Assembly: GCF_000735435.1 (NCBI RefSeq)
Contig: NZ_JMPP01000047.1
Span: forward strand, 1 to 64,000
From: Klebsiella planticola ATCC 33531
GTDB taxonomy: Bacteria > Pseudomonadota > Gammaproteobacteria > Enterobacterales > Enterobacteriaceae
Reading direction: 5' to 3'
DNA length: 64,000 bases
Shown: one piece after another, positions 1 through 10,386 of the stretch
Layout: each line of letters begins with the position of its first letter
Numbering within the stretch: the first letter of the stretch is position 1
The notes under the pieces: generated by a model
What the model was told of the DNA's origin: nothing
The model's database searches: none
The model's input: the letters and a program-made list of their open reading frames with translations, nothing else
Position numbers and translations under genes: made by a program

Positions 1-660
1 ATCGACGATATCCGCCAGTCCTTCAATAAACGGCTGCACCAGATCCTGCTCTTTGACATGACCGGATGCCAGTGCCGCGTCGAGGGAGAGGCGCCTGACG
101 CCCTGCAGACCCGAGGCCAGCAGTTCGTTAGCGCGATTCTCGACCACTTTGGTGACGTTGGTATCCGCCGGACCGCCGTTCGGCGGGTTGTACTTGATAC
201 CGCCATCTTCCGGCGGGTTATGCGACGGCGTAATCACGATGCCGTCCGCCAGCGGACCGCCTTTTTTGTTGTGCACCAGGATGGCATTGGAAATGGCCGG
301 CGTCGGGGTAAAACCGTTGTTTTCCTGCACGATAACATCAACGCCGTTGGCTGCCAGCACTTCAAGAACCGAAATAAAGGCCGGTTCGGAGAGCGCGTGG
401 GTATCTTTACCTACGTAGCAGGGACCGGTAATCCCGTTCTTCGCGCGGTCTTCCGCAATCGCCTGAGCGATCGCCAGAATATGCTGCTCATTGAAGTTAT
501 GGCGCCCTGCGCTGCCACGATGGCCAGAGGTGCCAAACTTCACCGCATGCTCCGCGTTGCCCGCTTCCGGCTTCAGTACGTAGTACTGCGCGGTCAGCTG
601 AGCGACGTTAATCAAATCACTCTGTTGCGCAGGCTCCCCTGCGCGTTTACTGTCCGTCAT
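1..660 (-). CDS. pgm: Phosphoglucomutase, N-terminal part (runs off window start)
   Basis: Interconverts glucose-1-phosphate and glucose-6-phosphate, linking glycogen made or broken by the adjacent glg enzymes to glycolysis. The 220 residues present match E. coli Pgm (alpha-D-glucose-phosphate-specific) almost throughout as I recall it, including KFGTSGHRG and the phosphoserine loop [11 protein letters not shown] (Ser about 146). The first five residues (MTDSK) differ from the E. coli start. The ATG at 660 is preceded by AGGAG at good spacing. The gene is last in the glg operon, 105 bp after glgP. In E. coli pgm sits beside seqA, not in the glg operon, so this may be a second copy. The C-terminus lies outside the window. 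Confidence 0.93.
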   Translation of the reverse strand, partial: MTDSKRAGEPAQQSDLINVAQLTAQYYVLKPEAGNAEHAVKFGTSGHRGSAGRHNFNEQHILAIAQAIAEDRAKNGITGPCYVGKDTHALSEPAFISVLEVLAANGVDVIVQENNGFTPTPAISNAILVHNKKGGPLADGIVITPSHNPPEDGGIKYNPPNGGPADTNVTKVVENRANELLASGLQGVRRLSLDAALASGHVKEQDLVQPFIEGLADIVD

Positions 661-765
661 TTTTCTCTCCTGTCATATCCGTCAGGCTTATTAATGTGTT
701 TCTGCTGGGTCGCTCACCGATGGTGCCCCCCTTTCCCCCGGCGCTCCCGGAGGCGTGAATGTGGC

Positions 766-3213
766 CTAGAGCTGCGTTTTGTCGATATACCAGATCTTTT
801 GCGCATACTCCCGCACCGTACGGTCCGATGAGAAATAGCCCATGTTGGTAATGTTGTGCATTGTTTTGGCGGTCCACTCTTCCGGGGTTCGGTAGAGCGC
901 ATCCACCCTGTCCTGACAGTCAACATAGCTGCGGTAATCGGCCAGAACCTGATAGTGGTCGCCAAAGTTAATCAGCGAATCCAGCAGACCGCGATAGCGG
1001 TCCGGCTCCTGTGGGCTGAACACCCCGGTCCCCATCTGGGTCAGCGCCTGGCGCAACTCTTCATCATGGTCGTAGTAATCATGCGGCTGGTAGCCGTTGC
1101 TGCGCAGCGCCTCAACCTGTTCAGCGGTATTACCGAAGATAAAGATATTCTCCTCCCCCACGTGCTCCAGCATTTCAACGTTGGCGCCGTCCAGCGTGCC
1201 AATGGTCAGCGCGCCATTGAGGGCGAATTTCATGTTACTGGTCCCGGAGGCTTCGGTCCCTGCCAGCGAAATCTGCTCAGAAAGATCCGCGGCCGGAATG
1301 ATGGTCTGCGCCAGACTGACGCTGTAGTTGGGAATGAACACCACTTTTAACTTGTCGCCGATCTGCGGATCGCTGTTGATGACTTTGGCTACATCGTTAA
1401 TCAGATGGATTATCTGTTTTGCCGTGTGGTAAGCGGATGCGGCTTTGCCGGCGAAAATCACCACTCGCGGCACCCAGTCGGCCTGCGGGTCAGCCTTGAT
1501 ACGGTTATAGCGGGTGATCACGTGCAGCACATTCATCAGCTGGCGTTTGTATTCGTGAATGCGCTTAATTTGCACATCAAACAGCGCCTTCGGATTAACC
1601 ACCACCCCCAGCTGGCGGGCAATATAATCGGCCAGCCGCTGTTTATTCGCCAGTTTGGCTTCGCTGACGGCCTGGTTAACCAGCGGATAATCCTGATATT
1701 CCCCCAGTTCACTCAGCTGGCTTAAATCTGTGCGCCAGGTCTGGCCAATATAACGGTCCAGAACCCCGGAAAGGGACGGATTAGCGGCCGCCAGCCAGCG
1801 GCGCGGCGTGACACCGTTGGTGACGTTGGTGAAGCGTCGCGGAAAGATTTTGGCGAAATCGGCAAATAGCGACTCCACCATCAGCCGGGAGTGCAGTTCC
1901 GACACGCCGTTAACCTTGTGACTGACCACTACCGCCAGCCAGGCCATCCGCACGCGGCGACCGTTGGACTCATCGATAATCGAGGTCCGGCTCAGCAACG
2001 CCATATCATCGGGATAGTGCTCCTGCATCGTTTTCAGAAAATAGTCATTAATCTCGAAGATAATCTGCAAATGGCGCGGCAGGATTTTCCCCAGCATATC
2101 GACCGGCCAGGTCTCCAGCGCTTCGCTCATCAGGGTATGGTTGGTGTAGGAGAAGACCCGACAGGTCACCTCAAACGCGTCATCCCAGCTGAAGCGGTGT
2201 TCGTCAATCAGCAGACGCATCAGCTCCGGGATCGACAGCACCGGATGGGTGTCATTGAGGTGGATAGCAATTTTATCCGCCAGGTTGTCATAGGTTTGAT
2301 ACAGCTGGTAATGACGGGTGAGGATGTCCTGTACCGTCGCCGAAACAAGGAAATACTCCTGACGCAGGCGCAATTCACGCCCGGAATAGGTCGAGTCGTC
2401 CGGGTAAAGCACGCGGGAAACGTTCTCAGAGTGGTTCTTATCCTCCACGGCGGCGAAATAGTCCCCCTGGTTAAATTTACCGAGATTAATTTCACTGCTG
2501 GCCTGGGCACTCCACAAACGCAGGGTGTTGGTGGCATCGGTATCATAACCCGGGATAATCTGATCGTAGGCCACGGCAATAATTTCTTCGGTTTCCAGCC
2601 AGCGTGAGTTTTTGCCCTCATGTTGAACACGTCCGCCAAAGCGCACGGTATAGCGGGTTTTATGGCGCTCGAATTCCCACGGGTTACCGTACTCCAGCCA
2701 GTAGTCCGGTGACTCCATCTGCTGGCCGTCGATGATGTTTTGCTTGAACATGCCGTAGTCGTAGCGGATACCATAGCCGCGGCCTGGCAGCCCCAGTGTG
2801 GCCAGGGAATCGAGAAAACAGGCCGCCAGACGACCGAGACCGCCGTTGCCCAGCCCCGGATCGTTCTCCTCATCAATCAGCTCTTCCAGATCCAGCCCCA
2901 TCCCTGCCAGAGCCGTTTTCACATCCTCATAGATGCCCAGCGACAGTAAGGCATTAGAGAGGGTACGGCCGATGAGAAACTCCATCGACAGATAATAAAC
3001 CTGCCGGGCCTGCTGCGAGATCCTCGCCCGATGCGCCCGCAGCCAACGTTCTACCAGCCGATCGCGCACGGCGAACAGCGTGGCGTTGAGCCATTCATGC
3101 TTATTGGCAAGTGACGGATCTTTACCAAGAATAAACATGAGCTTATAAGCGATAGCATGCTGTAGCGCTTCTTCATTCAGACTGGGTGAAATATAACTTA
3201 AGCGTGGTTCCAT
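766..3213 (-). CDS. glgP: Glycogen phosphorylase
   Basis: Cytoplasmic PLP enzyme that releases glucose-1-phosphate from the non-reducing ends of glycogen. I chose the ATG at 3213 over a TTG at 3231 that abuts the glgA stop; this gives 815 residues, exactly the E. coli GlgP length. Landmarks are the N-terminal [20 protein letters not shown] block, [26 protein letters not shown] and the PLP-lysine region [14 protein letters not shown]. It starts 18 bp after glgA and is followed by pgm, so its product can pass straight to phosphoglucomutase. No disruption is seen. Confidence 0.95.
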   Translation of the reverse strand: MEPRLSYISPSLNEEALQHAIAYKLMFILGKDPSLANKHEWLNATLFAVRDRLVERWLRAHRARISQQARQVYYLSMEFLIGRTLSNALLSLGIYEDVKTALAGMGLDLEELIDEENDPGLGNGGLGRLAACFLDSLATLGLPGRGYGIRYDYGMFKQNIIDGQQMESPDYWLEYGNPWEFERHKTRYTVRFGGRVQHEGKNSRWLETEEIIAVAYDQIIPGYDTDATNTLRLWSAQASSEINLGKFNQGDYFAAVEDKNHSENVSRVLYPDDSTYSGRELRLRQEYFLVSATVQDILTRHYQLYQTYDNLADKIAIHLNDTHPVLSIPELMRLLIDEHRFSWDDAFEVTCRVFSYTNHTLMSEALETWPVDMLGKILPRHLQIIFEINDYFLKTMQEHYPDDMALLSRTSIIDESNGRRVRMAWLAVVVSHKVNGVSELHSRLMVESLFADFAKIFPRRFTNVTNGVTPRRWLAAANPSLSGVLDRYIGQTWRTDLSQLSELGEYQDYPLVNQAVSEAKLANKQRLADYIARQLGVVVNPKALFDVQIKRIHEYKRQLMNVLHVITRYNRIKADPQADWVPRVVIFAGKAASAYHTAKQIIHLINDVAKVINSDPQIGDKLKVVFIPNYSVSLAQTIIPAADLSEQISLAGTEASGTSNMKFALNGALTIGTLDGANVEMLEHVGEENIFIFGNTAEQVEALRSNGYQPHDYYDHDEELRQALTQMGTGVFSPQEPDRYRGLLDSLINFGDHYQVLADYRSYVDCQDRVDALYRTPEEWTAKTMHNITNMGYFSSDRTVREYAQKIWYIDKTQL

Positions 3214-3231
3214 TTTTCTTATCCGTAGCAA

Positions 3232-4665
3232 TTAAATAATACGCTGATACAACTGGTGGAAAGACTTAGCGGCAATTTGCCAGCTAAAATCCATGCTCAT
3301 TGCCTGACGTTGCACGTACCGCCACAGCGATGGACGGGACCACAGGACAAAGGCCCGGTGGATGGCATGTAATAGTGATTCAGTCTCGCCGTCGGTAAAC
3401 ACAAATCCGCTCGCGATCCCGTCAGCAAGGTTTTCGAGCGAACAGTCGGCGACGGTATCCGCCAGTCCGCCGGTGCGACGAACCAGCGGCAATGTGCCGT
3501 AGCGAAGGCCATAGAGCTGGGTCAGACCGCAGGGTTCAAAACGGCTGGGCACCAGGATGACGTCGGCGCCGCCAATCATCTGATGCGACAGCGCCTCGTC
3601 GTAACCGATCCGGATACTCACCTGCCCGGGGTATTGCGCCGCAGCGGCAAGAAAACGGGCCTGCAAATCCGGGTCGCCGGATCCCAGTAGCGCCAGCTGC
3701 CCTCCCTGCGCAATGATTCCCGGCAGTGCGCCAAGGAGCAGATCCAGCCCCTTCTGGCTGGTGAGCCGGCTCACGACGGTGAACAACAGCGCCCGGCCGT
3801 CCTCCTTCAGCCCCAGCGTCGTCTGCAGCTGCTGCTTGTTCTTCGCTTTCTCAGCCAGCGAGTTCCGATCGTAAGGCGCAGCCAGCAGCGGATCGCGGCG
3901 CGGATCCCAGATGCTTTCGTCGACGCCGTTAAGGATCCCCGACAGTCGCCCTTCCCGCTGACGTTGCCGCAGCAACTCTTCCAGACCGAACGCGTACTGC
4001 GGTTCGGTAATTTCACGGGCATACGTCGGGCTGACGGTGGTGATATGGTCAGCGAAATAGAGGCCCGCCTTAAGGAAGGAGATCTGTCCTTTAAACTCCA
4101 CCCCATGCATCTGGAAGAATGACCACGGTAAAGCGATCTCCGCCATATGCCGGGCGAGGAACAACCCCTGATAGGCAATGTTGTGCACCGTAAACACTGA
4201 CCTGGCGGGGTTGCCGCGGGCGGCCAGATAAGCCGGCGTGAGGCCCGCATGCCAGTCATGGGCGTGGACGATTTCAGGCCGCCAGAACGGATCCAGACCG
4301 CCAGCAAGCTCGGCCGCGACCCAACTCAACAGCGCGAAACGCAGGACGTTATCGGGATAGTCCTGCATCTGCGGGTCATGATAAGGATTACCCGGCCGGT
4401 CATAGAGATGCGGGGCATCAATCAGATAGATGCCCACGCCGTTAAAGTCGCCAAACAGCAGCGTCATCGGCCCGGCGAAGGTCTCCCTGCGGGCCACCAC
4501 CTGCGGTTCCCCGACTCCGTCGCGGATCGCGGGAAACCCCGGCAGCAGCACGCGGGTATCCACGCCCTCGGCTATTTGCGCCGCCGGGAGAGCACCGGTC
4601 ACATCAGCCAGCCCCCCCGTTTTCAACAGAGGGAACATCTCCGCTCCTACATGTAAAACTCGCAT
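3232..4665 (-). CDS. glgA: Glycogen synthase (ADP-glucose dependent, GT5)
   Basis: Transfers glucose from ADP-glucose to the growing alpha-1,4-glucan. At 477 residues it equals the E. coli length and aligns end to end. It has the N-terminal ADP-glucose loop KTGGLAD (residues 15-21), the HAHDWHAGL motif and the C-terminal [21 protein letters not shown] block with STGGL-like [15 protein letters not shown] lies just upstream of the ATG. It sits between glgC and glgP, as in the classical operon. The 89 bp after glgC hold no gene. Confidence 0.95.
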   Translation of the reverse strand: MRVLHVGAEMFPLLKTGGLADVTGALPAAQIAEGVDTRVLLPGFPAIRDGVGEPQVVARRETFAGPMTLLFGDFNGVGIYLIDAPHLYDRPGNPYHDPQMQDYPDNVLRFALLSWVAAELAGGLDPFWRPEIVHAHDWHAGLTPAYLAARGNPARSVFTVHNIAYQGLFLARHMAEIALPWSFFQMHGVEFKGQISFLKAGLYFADHITTVSPTYAREITEPQYAFGLEELLRQRQREGRLSGILNGVDESIWDPRRDPLLAAPYDRNSLAEKAKNKQQLQTTLGLKEDGRALLFTVVSRLTSQKGLDLLLGALPGIIAQGGQLALLGSGDPDLQARFLAAAAQYPGQVSIRIGYDEALSHQMIGGADVILVPSRFEPCGLTQLYGLRYGTLPLVRRTGGLADTVADCSLENLADGIASGFVFTDGETESLLHAIHRAFVLWSRPSLWRYVQRQAMSMDFSWQIAAKSFHQLYQRII

Positions 4666-4754
4666 GGATGCTCCTTAATTATTCAGGCATGAAGGCGACG
4701 CGATGCCAATGACGGCAATCACAGCTGCGGCAGCTTTTATTTCCGCCAACGGCT

Positions 4755-6038
4755 TCATAGTTCAAGTCGGTTCAGCATTTCCTGGGTAACGAGGATGATC
4801 CCCTCTTCCGAACGATAAAAACGCTGCGCATCCTCAACGGCATTTTCGCCAATCACCATTCCCTCCGGAATAACACATCCCCTGTCGATCACGCAGCGTC
4901 TTATCCGGCAGGAGCGACCGACCCAGACGCCCGGTAATAAAACCGACGAATCAATATTACAAAACGAGTTAATGCGAACTTTGGAGAATAAAACCGACTG
5001 CACCACCACCGAGCCAGAAATAATACAGCCGCCGGAGACCAGAGAATTCATGGTCATGCCATGACTGCCGGAACGGTCCTGAACAAATTTAGCGCTGGGT
5101 AGCGACTCGACATAAGTCCGGATAGGCCAGTTACGATCATAAACATCCAGTTCAGGTACCACAGAGGCTAAATCCAGATTCGCTTTCCAGTACGCCTCCA
5201 GTGTTCCGACATCGCGCCAGTATGGCTCGGCATTATTATCGGACTGTACGCAGGAGCGCGGGAACGGATGCGCATACGCTTCACCTGCCGTCGTTATTTT
5301 GGGAATAATATCTTTGCCAAAATCATGGCTGGAGCCTTCATCCCGATCGTCTTCTGCCAGCAGCTGGTAGAGATATTCCGCATCAAACACATAAATGCCC
5401 ATACTGGCAAGCGAGCGGGTTTCATCGCCAGGCATGGTGGGTGGATTAGCCGGTTTTTCAACAAATTCAATGATTTTGTCATTCTCATCCACGGCCATGA
5501 CGCCAAACGCGTTTGCCTCTTCAACCGGGACCGGCATGCAGGCCACGGTGCAGCGCGCCCCTTTTTCAACGTGATCAAGCAGCATCCGCGAATAATCTTG
5601 TTTATAGATATGGTCCCCGGCCAGAATAACGACATATTCCGCATCATAGCGGCGGATAATATCCAGATTCTGGGTCACAGCATCCGCCGTCCCCCGATAC
5701 CAGTTCTCCCCATGCACCCGCTGCTGTGCCGGTAATAAATCCACGAACTCATTCATTTCTTCGTTAAAGAATGCCCAACCGCGTTGAATATGCTGCACCA
5801 GTGAATGCGACTGATATTGTGTAATAACCCCAATACGTCTTATTCCTGAGTTAATACAATTTGATAAGGCAAAATCAATAATTCTGAATTTACCGCCAAA
5901 ATGCACCGCAGGTTTTGCGCGAATAGTGGTCAGGTCTTTTAATCGGGTTCCGCGCCCGCCGGCGAGGATCAGGGCCACGGATTTAAGCGGTAACTGGCGC
6001 GACAGCATTACGTTGTCAGTATATTCAATTTTACTCAT
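4755..6038 (-). CDS. glgC: Glucose-1-phosphate adenylyltransferase with altered activator site
   Basis: Makes ADP-glucose from ATP and glucose-1-phosphate, the committed step of bacterial glycogen synthesis. It has 427 residues against 431 in E. coli, with a slightly shorter C-terminus. LAGGRGTRL (residues 25-33), the Tyr114 region [12 protein letters not shown] and FVEKPANPP are intact. E. coli Lys39, an established fructose-1,6-bisphosphate activator contact, is Ile here: the stretch reads [14 protein letters not shown] where E. coli has [14 protein letters not shown], with no gap between residues 11 and 50. Arg40, His46 and Arg52 are kept. I infer weakened or changed FBP activation. AGGA precedes the ATG. 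The gene follows glgB directly, with no glgX between them. Confidence 0.95.
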   Translation of the reverse strand: MSKIEYTDNVMLSRQLPLKSVALILAGGRGTRLKDLTTIRAKPAVHFGGKFRIIDFALSNCINSGIRRIGVITQYQSHSLVQHIQRGWAFFNEEMNEFVDLLPAQQRVHGENWYRGTADAVTQNLDIIRRYDAEYVVILAGDHIYKQDYSRMLLDHVEKGARCTVACMPVPVEEANAFGVMAVDENDKIIEFVEKPANPPTMPGDETRSLASMGIYVFDAEYLYQLLAEDDRDEGSSHDFGKDIIPKITTAGEAYAHPFPRSCVQSDNNAEPYWRDVGTLEAYWKANLDLASVVPELDVYDRNWPIRTYVESLPSAKFVQDRSGSHGMTMNSLVSGGCIISGSVVVQSVLFSKVRINSFCNIDSSVLLPGVWVGRSCRIRRCVIDRGCVIPEGMVIGENAVEDAQRFYRSEEGIILVTQEMLNRLEL

Positions 6039-6167
6039 AATTATGTCCTGCTATTTAATAAAAGCCATAAAAGAAAATAATGAAGAAAAAGCCTCACTCT
6101 TCTGCAAATAAATTCAGAAGTGATCACCTCCGGTAATAAATAAACTGCAATAGATCGACTGCGTGTT

Positions 6168-8360
6168 TTATTGACCAGCAGACTCCCGCACCAGCCAGAT
6201 TGTCGCCAGCGGCGGCAGCGTCACCGACAGCGAATGCTCCCGACCGTGGCTGGCGATCGCCTCGCTTGCCACGCCGCCGCCGTTGCCGGTATTGCTCCCG
6301 TGGTAGTGCATCGAGTCGGTGTTCAGCTCTTCACGCCAGCGCCCCGGCTGATTAACCCCGAAGCGATAGCCGTGACGCGGCACCGGCGTGAAGTTGCTGG
6401 CAACGATTATCTCGTTCCCGGCTTTATCGCGACGGACAAAGATAAATACCGACCGTTCGTGATCATCGACAACCAGCCACTCAAAGCCGTACGGGTCAAA
6501 ATCCAGTTCGTGCAGCGCCTTATGATGACGATAGGTATGGTTCAGATCGCGCACCAGACGCTGCACCCCGTGATGCCAGTTGTCGTCCCCTTCCAGCAGA
6601 TGCCAGTCGAGGCTGGCGTCGTGGTTCCACTCCCGTCCCTGGGCGAATTCATTGCCCATAAACAGCAGTTTTTTCCCCGGGAAGGCGAACATCCAGCCGT
6701 AGTAGGCGCGCAGGTTGGCGAACTTCTGCCAGGCATCGCCGGGCATGCGGTCGAGAAGCGATTTTTTACCGTGGACCACTTCATCATGCGACAGCGGCAG
6801 GACGAAGTTTTCGGTGTAGTTGTAGAGTATCCCGAAGGTCATCTTGTCGTGATGATGCCGACGATGGACCGGGTCGAGTTGCATATAGTCGAGGGTGTCG
6901 TGCATCCAGCCGAGGTTCCATTTGAACCAGAAGCCGAGGCCGCCCGTCGACGCAGGGCGCGAAACACCGGCAAAATCGGTGGACTCCTCCGCCATCGTCA
7001 CTGCCCCCGGCGTCTGCTCGCCCAGCACCCGGTTGGTATTGCGCAGGAACTCGATCGCTTCGAGATTTTCCCGGCCGCCGTACTCGTTGGGCACCCACTC
7101 ACCCTGCTTGCGGCTGTAGTCGCGGTAGATCATCGACGCCACCGCATCCACCCGCAGCGCATCGATGCCGAAGCGCTCGATCCAGTACAGCGCGTTCCCT
7201 ACCAGGAAGTTGCTGACTTCACGGCGGCCGTAGTTATAGATCAGCGTGTTCCAGTCCTGGTGATAGCCTTCGCGCGGGTCGCTGTGTTCATACAGCGCGG
7301 TGCCGTCAAACAACGCCAGGGCGAAGTCATCGGCCGGGAAGTGGCCCGGCACCCAGTCGAGGATCACGTTCAGGCCCGCGGCGTGCGCGGCATGGAGGAA
7401 GTAGCGGAAATCTTCCCGGGTACCAAAGCGGCGGGTCGGCGCGTACAGCCCGGTGGGCTGATAGCCCCAGCTGCCGTCAAACGGATGTTCGTTAATCGGC
7501 AGCAGCTCGAGATGGGTGAAGCCCATCCACTTCGCGTAGGGCACCAGCCGATCGGCCAGTTCGCGGTAGCTCAGCCAGAAATGGTTGTCGGTATGACGAC
7601 GCCAGGAGCCGAGGTGGACTTCATAAATCGAAATCGGTGCATCAAACTGGTTGGCCTGCTTACGGGCCGGCGGTTGCTCCACTTTCTCCGGCAGGCCGCA
7701 GATCAGCGAGGCGGTTTCCGGGCGCATCTGCGCTTCAAAAGCATAAGGGTCGGATTTCACCCGCAGGTGCCCGTGGGCGTCAATCAGCTCGAACTTATAC
7801 AGCTGGCCGTTGTGCGCGCCGGGAACAAACAGCTCCCAGATGCCAGACTCTTTGCGCAGGCGCATCGGGTGGCGACGGCCGTCCCAGTAGTTAAACTGAC
7901 CGACCACCGACACCCGACGGGCGTTCGGCGCCCAGACGGAAAAGCGCGTCCCGGTCACCCCGTCCATGGTGTCGGCATGGGCGCCCAGGGTTTCGTAGGG
8001 CCGTAGATGGGTTCCTTCGGCGAGCAGCCAGGCATCAAGCTCCTGCAGCACCGGGCCAAAGCGATAAGGGTCGTCAATCAGGTTTTGCTGGCCGTGCCAG
8101 GTGACCGCCAGTTGGTAACGAAAAGCATTTTTTCGCCGCGGCAGAACGCCGCTAAAGAATCCGCGTGAATCGAGGCATTCGAGCTTGCCAGCTTTACGCC
8201 CGGTTTTCGGCTCAATCACCCATACCTCGGTGGCATCGGGTAATAATGCGCGCACTTCCAGACCAGCAGCGGTTGAGTGCATGCCAAGCACAGAGAATGG
8301 ATCGGAACAATGACCTGCGAGCAGTGCTGAAATCGCACTTTTTTCATTATAATCAGACAT
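6168..8360 (-). CDS. glgB: 1,4-alpha-glucan branching enzyme (GH13)
   Basis: Introduces alpha-1,6 branches into glycogen. The ATG at 8360 is preferred over a GTG at 8369 because the GTG lies inside the likely ribosome site (AGGGTGAC) and the ATG gives an N-terminus in register with E. coli GlgB (AGH at residues 15-17 in both). It has 730 residues. Order: N-terminal CBM48-type domains, then the GH13 barrel with [12 protein letters not shown] (nucleophile Asp about 405), MAEESTDF (acid/base Glu about 458) and [10 protein letters not shown] (Asp about 526), and a C-terminal beta domain. It is first in the operon. The 129 bp to glgC show no remnant of glgX. Confidence 0.95.
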   Translation of the reverse strand: MSDYNEKSAISALLAGHCSDPFSVLGMHSTAAGLEVRALLPDATEVWVIEPKTGRKAGKLECLDSRGFFSGVLPRRKNAFRYQLAVTWHGQQNLIDDPYRFGPVLQELDAWLLAEGTHLRPYETLGAHADTMDGVTGTRFSVWAPNARRVSVVGQFNYWDGRRHPMRLRKESGIWELFVPGAHNGQLYKFELIDAHGHLRVKSDPYAFEAQMRPETASLICGLPEKVEQPPARKQANQFDAPISIYEVHLGSWRRHTDNHFWLSYRELADRLVPYAKWMGFTHLELLPINEHPFDGSWGYQPTGLYAPTRRFGTREDFRYFLHAAHAAGLNVILDWVPGHFPADDFALALFDGTALYEHSDPREGYHQDWNTLIYNYGRREVSNFLVGNALYWIERFGIDALRVDAVASMIYRDYSRKQGEWVPNEYGGRENLEAIEFLRNTNRVLGEQTPGAVTMAEESTDFAGVSRPASTGGLGFWFKWNLGWMHDTLDYMQLDPVHRRHHHDKMTFGILYNYTENFVLPLSHDEVVHGKKSLLDRMPGDAWQKFANLRAYYGWMFAFPGKKLLFMGNEFAQGREWNHDASLDWHLLEGDDNWHHGVQRLVRDLNHTYRHHKALHELDFDPYGFEWLVVDDHERSVFIFVRRDKAGNEIIVASNFTPVPRHGYRFGVNQPGRWREELNTDSMHYHGSNTGNGGGVASEAIASHGREHSLSVTLPPLATIWLVRESAGQ

Positions 8361-8900
8361 GTCAGTCACCCTACTATCATCCTGCGGAAAGAATTAAAAC
8401 GCTTCTTTCTGCTTTATTGATCCGGTAATATTCCGCTGCAATGCTGCGCATCGAAATATCAACACGTTATTCCAGAGCCTTAAGACATGTCGGTCGTCCA
8501 CAAATATAGAGCGATTAACCTCCTGAAAAGTGAATTAAATGGGCCGTACGCTTTTTGTATTATCTGACTCCAGAATAATTACTCCTAATTTTCTTTCTGT
8601 GAGTAAGTACTCATTTCTTTATGAATTGAAAAACTTATTTTTAAGTTATTATCAGAGGGGCAGCACCCTTAATGGCAACACCACTCGAATCTCATACAAA
8701 AAAATGAAAACAGGCCGCCTGAGTAGAATAAAAAACCTTTTAACCGCGCATTCAATAGCATTTATAACTGGTTGATGGGGCGTGCGGATACTCTGGAAAC
8801 GGAAAGAACTCTATGCTAGAATTTTTTCGGATTTTTTTGACGGCCTCTCAGTATACTCAGTACTCAGGCAGTTCGCGGAAAGCCCCTTCCTTTTAAGCAC
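8361..8900. other. AT-rich spacer upstream of glgB; no gene recognised
   Basis: Must contain the promoter of the glg operon, but I cannot assign -35/-10 boxes with confidence. A 78-codon plus-strand reading frame at 8539-8775 resembles no family I know and has no convincing ribosome site, so I do not call it a gene. Composition is clearly more AT-rich than the glg genes, and this is where the conserved operon gives way to accessory DNA. Confidence 0.5.
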
Positions 8901-8929
8901 GGGATGCAAAGCGGAGCCTCCGACAGGAC

Positions 8930-9290
8930 GCCAGTGAAGGCGATTTGGCTCTTCAATTTATTATTTGCTCATCATAAAGGGCACACTTCCAACGCAGTAA
9001 GGCGGTGGCCAGAGCGCGTCTGATTTCCACACGGGTTTATGCCATTCGGGTCGTGTCATTTGATCTTGCGACGGCTAACCCCCTTTCAAGCTGTTAGCTT
9101 GCTGATAGCCGCTTTTGGGGAGGAGTTAATCAGCAGATGCGCGTGATCTCGCTCGCCATCCATTTCAACCAGCTCAACATCAAAATCAGCGCCCACACTG
9201 GCAAAGTATTTGCGTAGCTTTTCGATGGCATCCAGATTAAATATATTCCGTCGATATTGGGTAACAAACCGCGCGGTCGGGAATGTAAAG
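8930..9290 (-). pseudogene. IS200/IS605-family TnpA transposase remnant
   Basis: Reading the minus strand from about 9280 gives FVTQYRRNIFNLDAIEKLRK, then a stretch containing ELVEMDGERDHAHLLI. That is the HUH motif (His-x-His) of Y1 single-strand transposases. It is followed by SPKAAISKL, an in-frame stop and GVSRRK. The reading then shifts frame to RPEWHKPVWKSDALWPPPYC, the usual C-terminal WKxxLWxxxY region, followed by two stops. The N-terminal residues and the catalytic-Tyr helix are missing or decayed, so it is an inactive relic. Edges are approximate, and I could not define the subterminal hairpins. Confidence 0.7.
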
Positions 9291-9503
9291 AATCAGAGAG
9301 CAGTATGGCGTTTTTTTTGCACTGGGATTATGCGCTTTGTTTTTTTATGCATTTGGCCTGTTGGTTTTATTAATAGCTGAAACCGTCAACCGAAAGAAAG
9401 TAAAAAAGGAGCGGACATGGATATAGTCCGCGAATTGATCGCAATTTAAATCTTTATATTGAATGTCGCAGTGGTGATTTTAGTAAAAACGACGACATGT
9501 GAG
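9291..9503. other. Short non-coding stretch with a membrane-peptide-like remnant
   Basis: The plus strand at about 9289-9427 can be read as a hydrophobic peptide (ALGLCALFFYAFGLLVLL, then a basic tail), but it has no start codon. A following short frame, MDIVRELIAI, stops at once. These look like debris of a small membrane protein gene rather than an active gene. Nothing else is recognised. Confidence 0.3.
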
Positions 9504-9740
9504 TCAGGACTGCTGTGGTGGTGCAAATTTTGCAGCAATCATTTGAGATGTGGGTTGCATTCCCCCCAGACTCCACTGCTCAGGCTCATGCTCATCAATC
9601 CGGATCCATACCGAACGCCGAAACTCCGGATCACCTTTCCCCTCAATTTCAACAATGAGGTCAGTCATACGACGTAACAGCTCATTTTTTTGTTCCGAAC
9701 TCATAATTCCTTTAATGGTTTGCACATTTACGAAAGGCAT
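9504..9740 (-). CDS. 4-oxalocrotonate tautomerase family protein
   Basis: Small cytoplasmic tautomerase-superfamily protein of 78 residues. Met is followed directly by Pro (MPFVNVQTIKG), so Pro1 becomes the catalytic N-terminal residue after Met removal, as in 4-oxalocrotonate tautomerases. The body reads LLRRMTDLIVEIEGKGDPEF, and the central Arg-containing VWIRIDE strand fits the family. The substrate is unknown; family members act on enols, halo-acrylates or dienols. GGAG precedes the ATG. It is divergent from an HxlR regulator 61 bp away, which probably controls it. Confidence 0.85.
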   Translation of the reverse strand: MPFVNVQTIKGIMSSEQKNELLRRMTDLIVEIEGKGDPEFRRSVWIRIDEHEPEQWSLGGMQPTSQMIAAKFAPPQQS

Positions 9741-9801
9741 ATTATTCTCCTTAAATATCTGGGTCTAAAAATCATACTTATGGTAGAAGGCAAAAGAACA
9801 C

Positions 9802-10260
9802 ATGTCAAAAGATAATTCATTACCCTACTTGTCACCTGAGCTTTGCGGGCTAGCAGCGGCGGCGGAACTACTTGGAGATCAATGGGTGTTGTTGATCCTA
9901 AGGGAGGTTTTTTACGGGGTTACTCGCTTTGAAGCGATGCGTTCTCATACAAAAATGACGAAGCAGACATTGGCAAACCGATTAAAAAAAATGACTGAGC
10001 TCGATTTACTTTGCAAAATCCCCTATCAAGAAGAAGGCTCACGTGAGCGCTATGAGTATGTACTCACGCCAAAAAGCCGCAGTTTGGCGCCGATCCTTTT
10101 TTCCATAATGGAATGGGGGCATAAAAACCTATTGCACGATGAGCCGCATATTTCTTTAGTTGATAAGGAGAAAGGGGAATTAGTATACAGCGCTTTTATC
10201 TCAGCAACGGGGGCAGTTGTTGATGCTAAAAATATCCAGATAGTTCCTTTTAGACGTTAA
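9802..10260 (+). CDS. HxlR-family transcriptional regulator
   Basis: 152-residue winged-helix regulator. The N-terminal CGLAAAAELLGDQWVLLILREVF and the following RFEAMRSHTKMTKQTLANRLKKM are the HxlR signature: a conserved Cys (about residue 15), the LGDxW helix and the recognition helix. The family often senses electrophiles, quinones or oxidants through that Cys. It is divergently transcribed from the tautomerase gene, with both starts inside a 61-bp gap, so shared control of the tautomerase is the natural reading. A hairpin repeat follows its stop codon. Confidence 0.88.
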   Translation: MSKDNSLPYLSPELCGLAAAAELLGDQWVLLILREVFYGVTRFEAMRSHTKMTKQTLANRLKKMTELDLLCKIPYQEEGSRERYEYVLTPKSRSLAPILFSIMEWGHKNLLHDEPHISLVDKEKGELVYSAFISATGAVVDAKNIQIVPFRR

Positions 10261-10318
10261 TTGCCACTAAGAACCTTTTTTAATGAGTTCTATCGCCAAC
10301 ACGCTAAACCCTCCTGAT

Positions 10319-10342
10319 GTCCGCTCCTGGCACGGAGCGAAC
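10319..10342. repeat. Dispersed hairpin repeat, copy 1
   Basis: GTCCGCTCCTGGCACGGAGC followed by GAAC: the core hairpin of the repeat family found throughout this window, between the convergent HxlR and gst genes. Confidence 0.65.
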
Positions 10343-10386
10343 TTTCCCCTTTGCAGACGTTAAACGGTATTCAGCGGTTACCTACC

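Noticed and set aside
58-831. A 257-codon plus-strand frame at the window start
   Set aside because: Antisense of pgm and the glgP end; the minus strand reads as Pgm without a break.
6171-8006. A 611-codon open frame on the plus strand
   Set aside because: It is the exact antisense of glgB, which is unmistakable; the frame is Arg/Pro/Val-rich and has no ribosome site.
8539-8775. 78-codon frame in AT-rich DNA upstream of glgB
   Set aside because: No family resemblance, no Shine-Dalgarno, and composition of non-coding DNA.
9289-9427. Hydrophobic peptide that could be a type I toxin or small membrane protein
   Set aside because: No start codon in frame; it looks like a truncated remnant.
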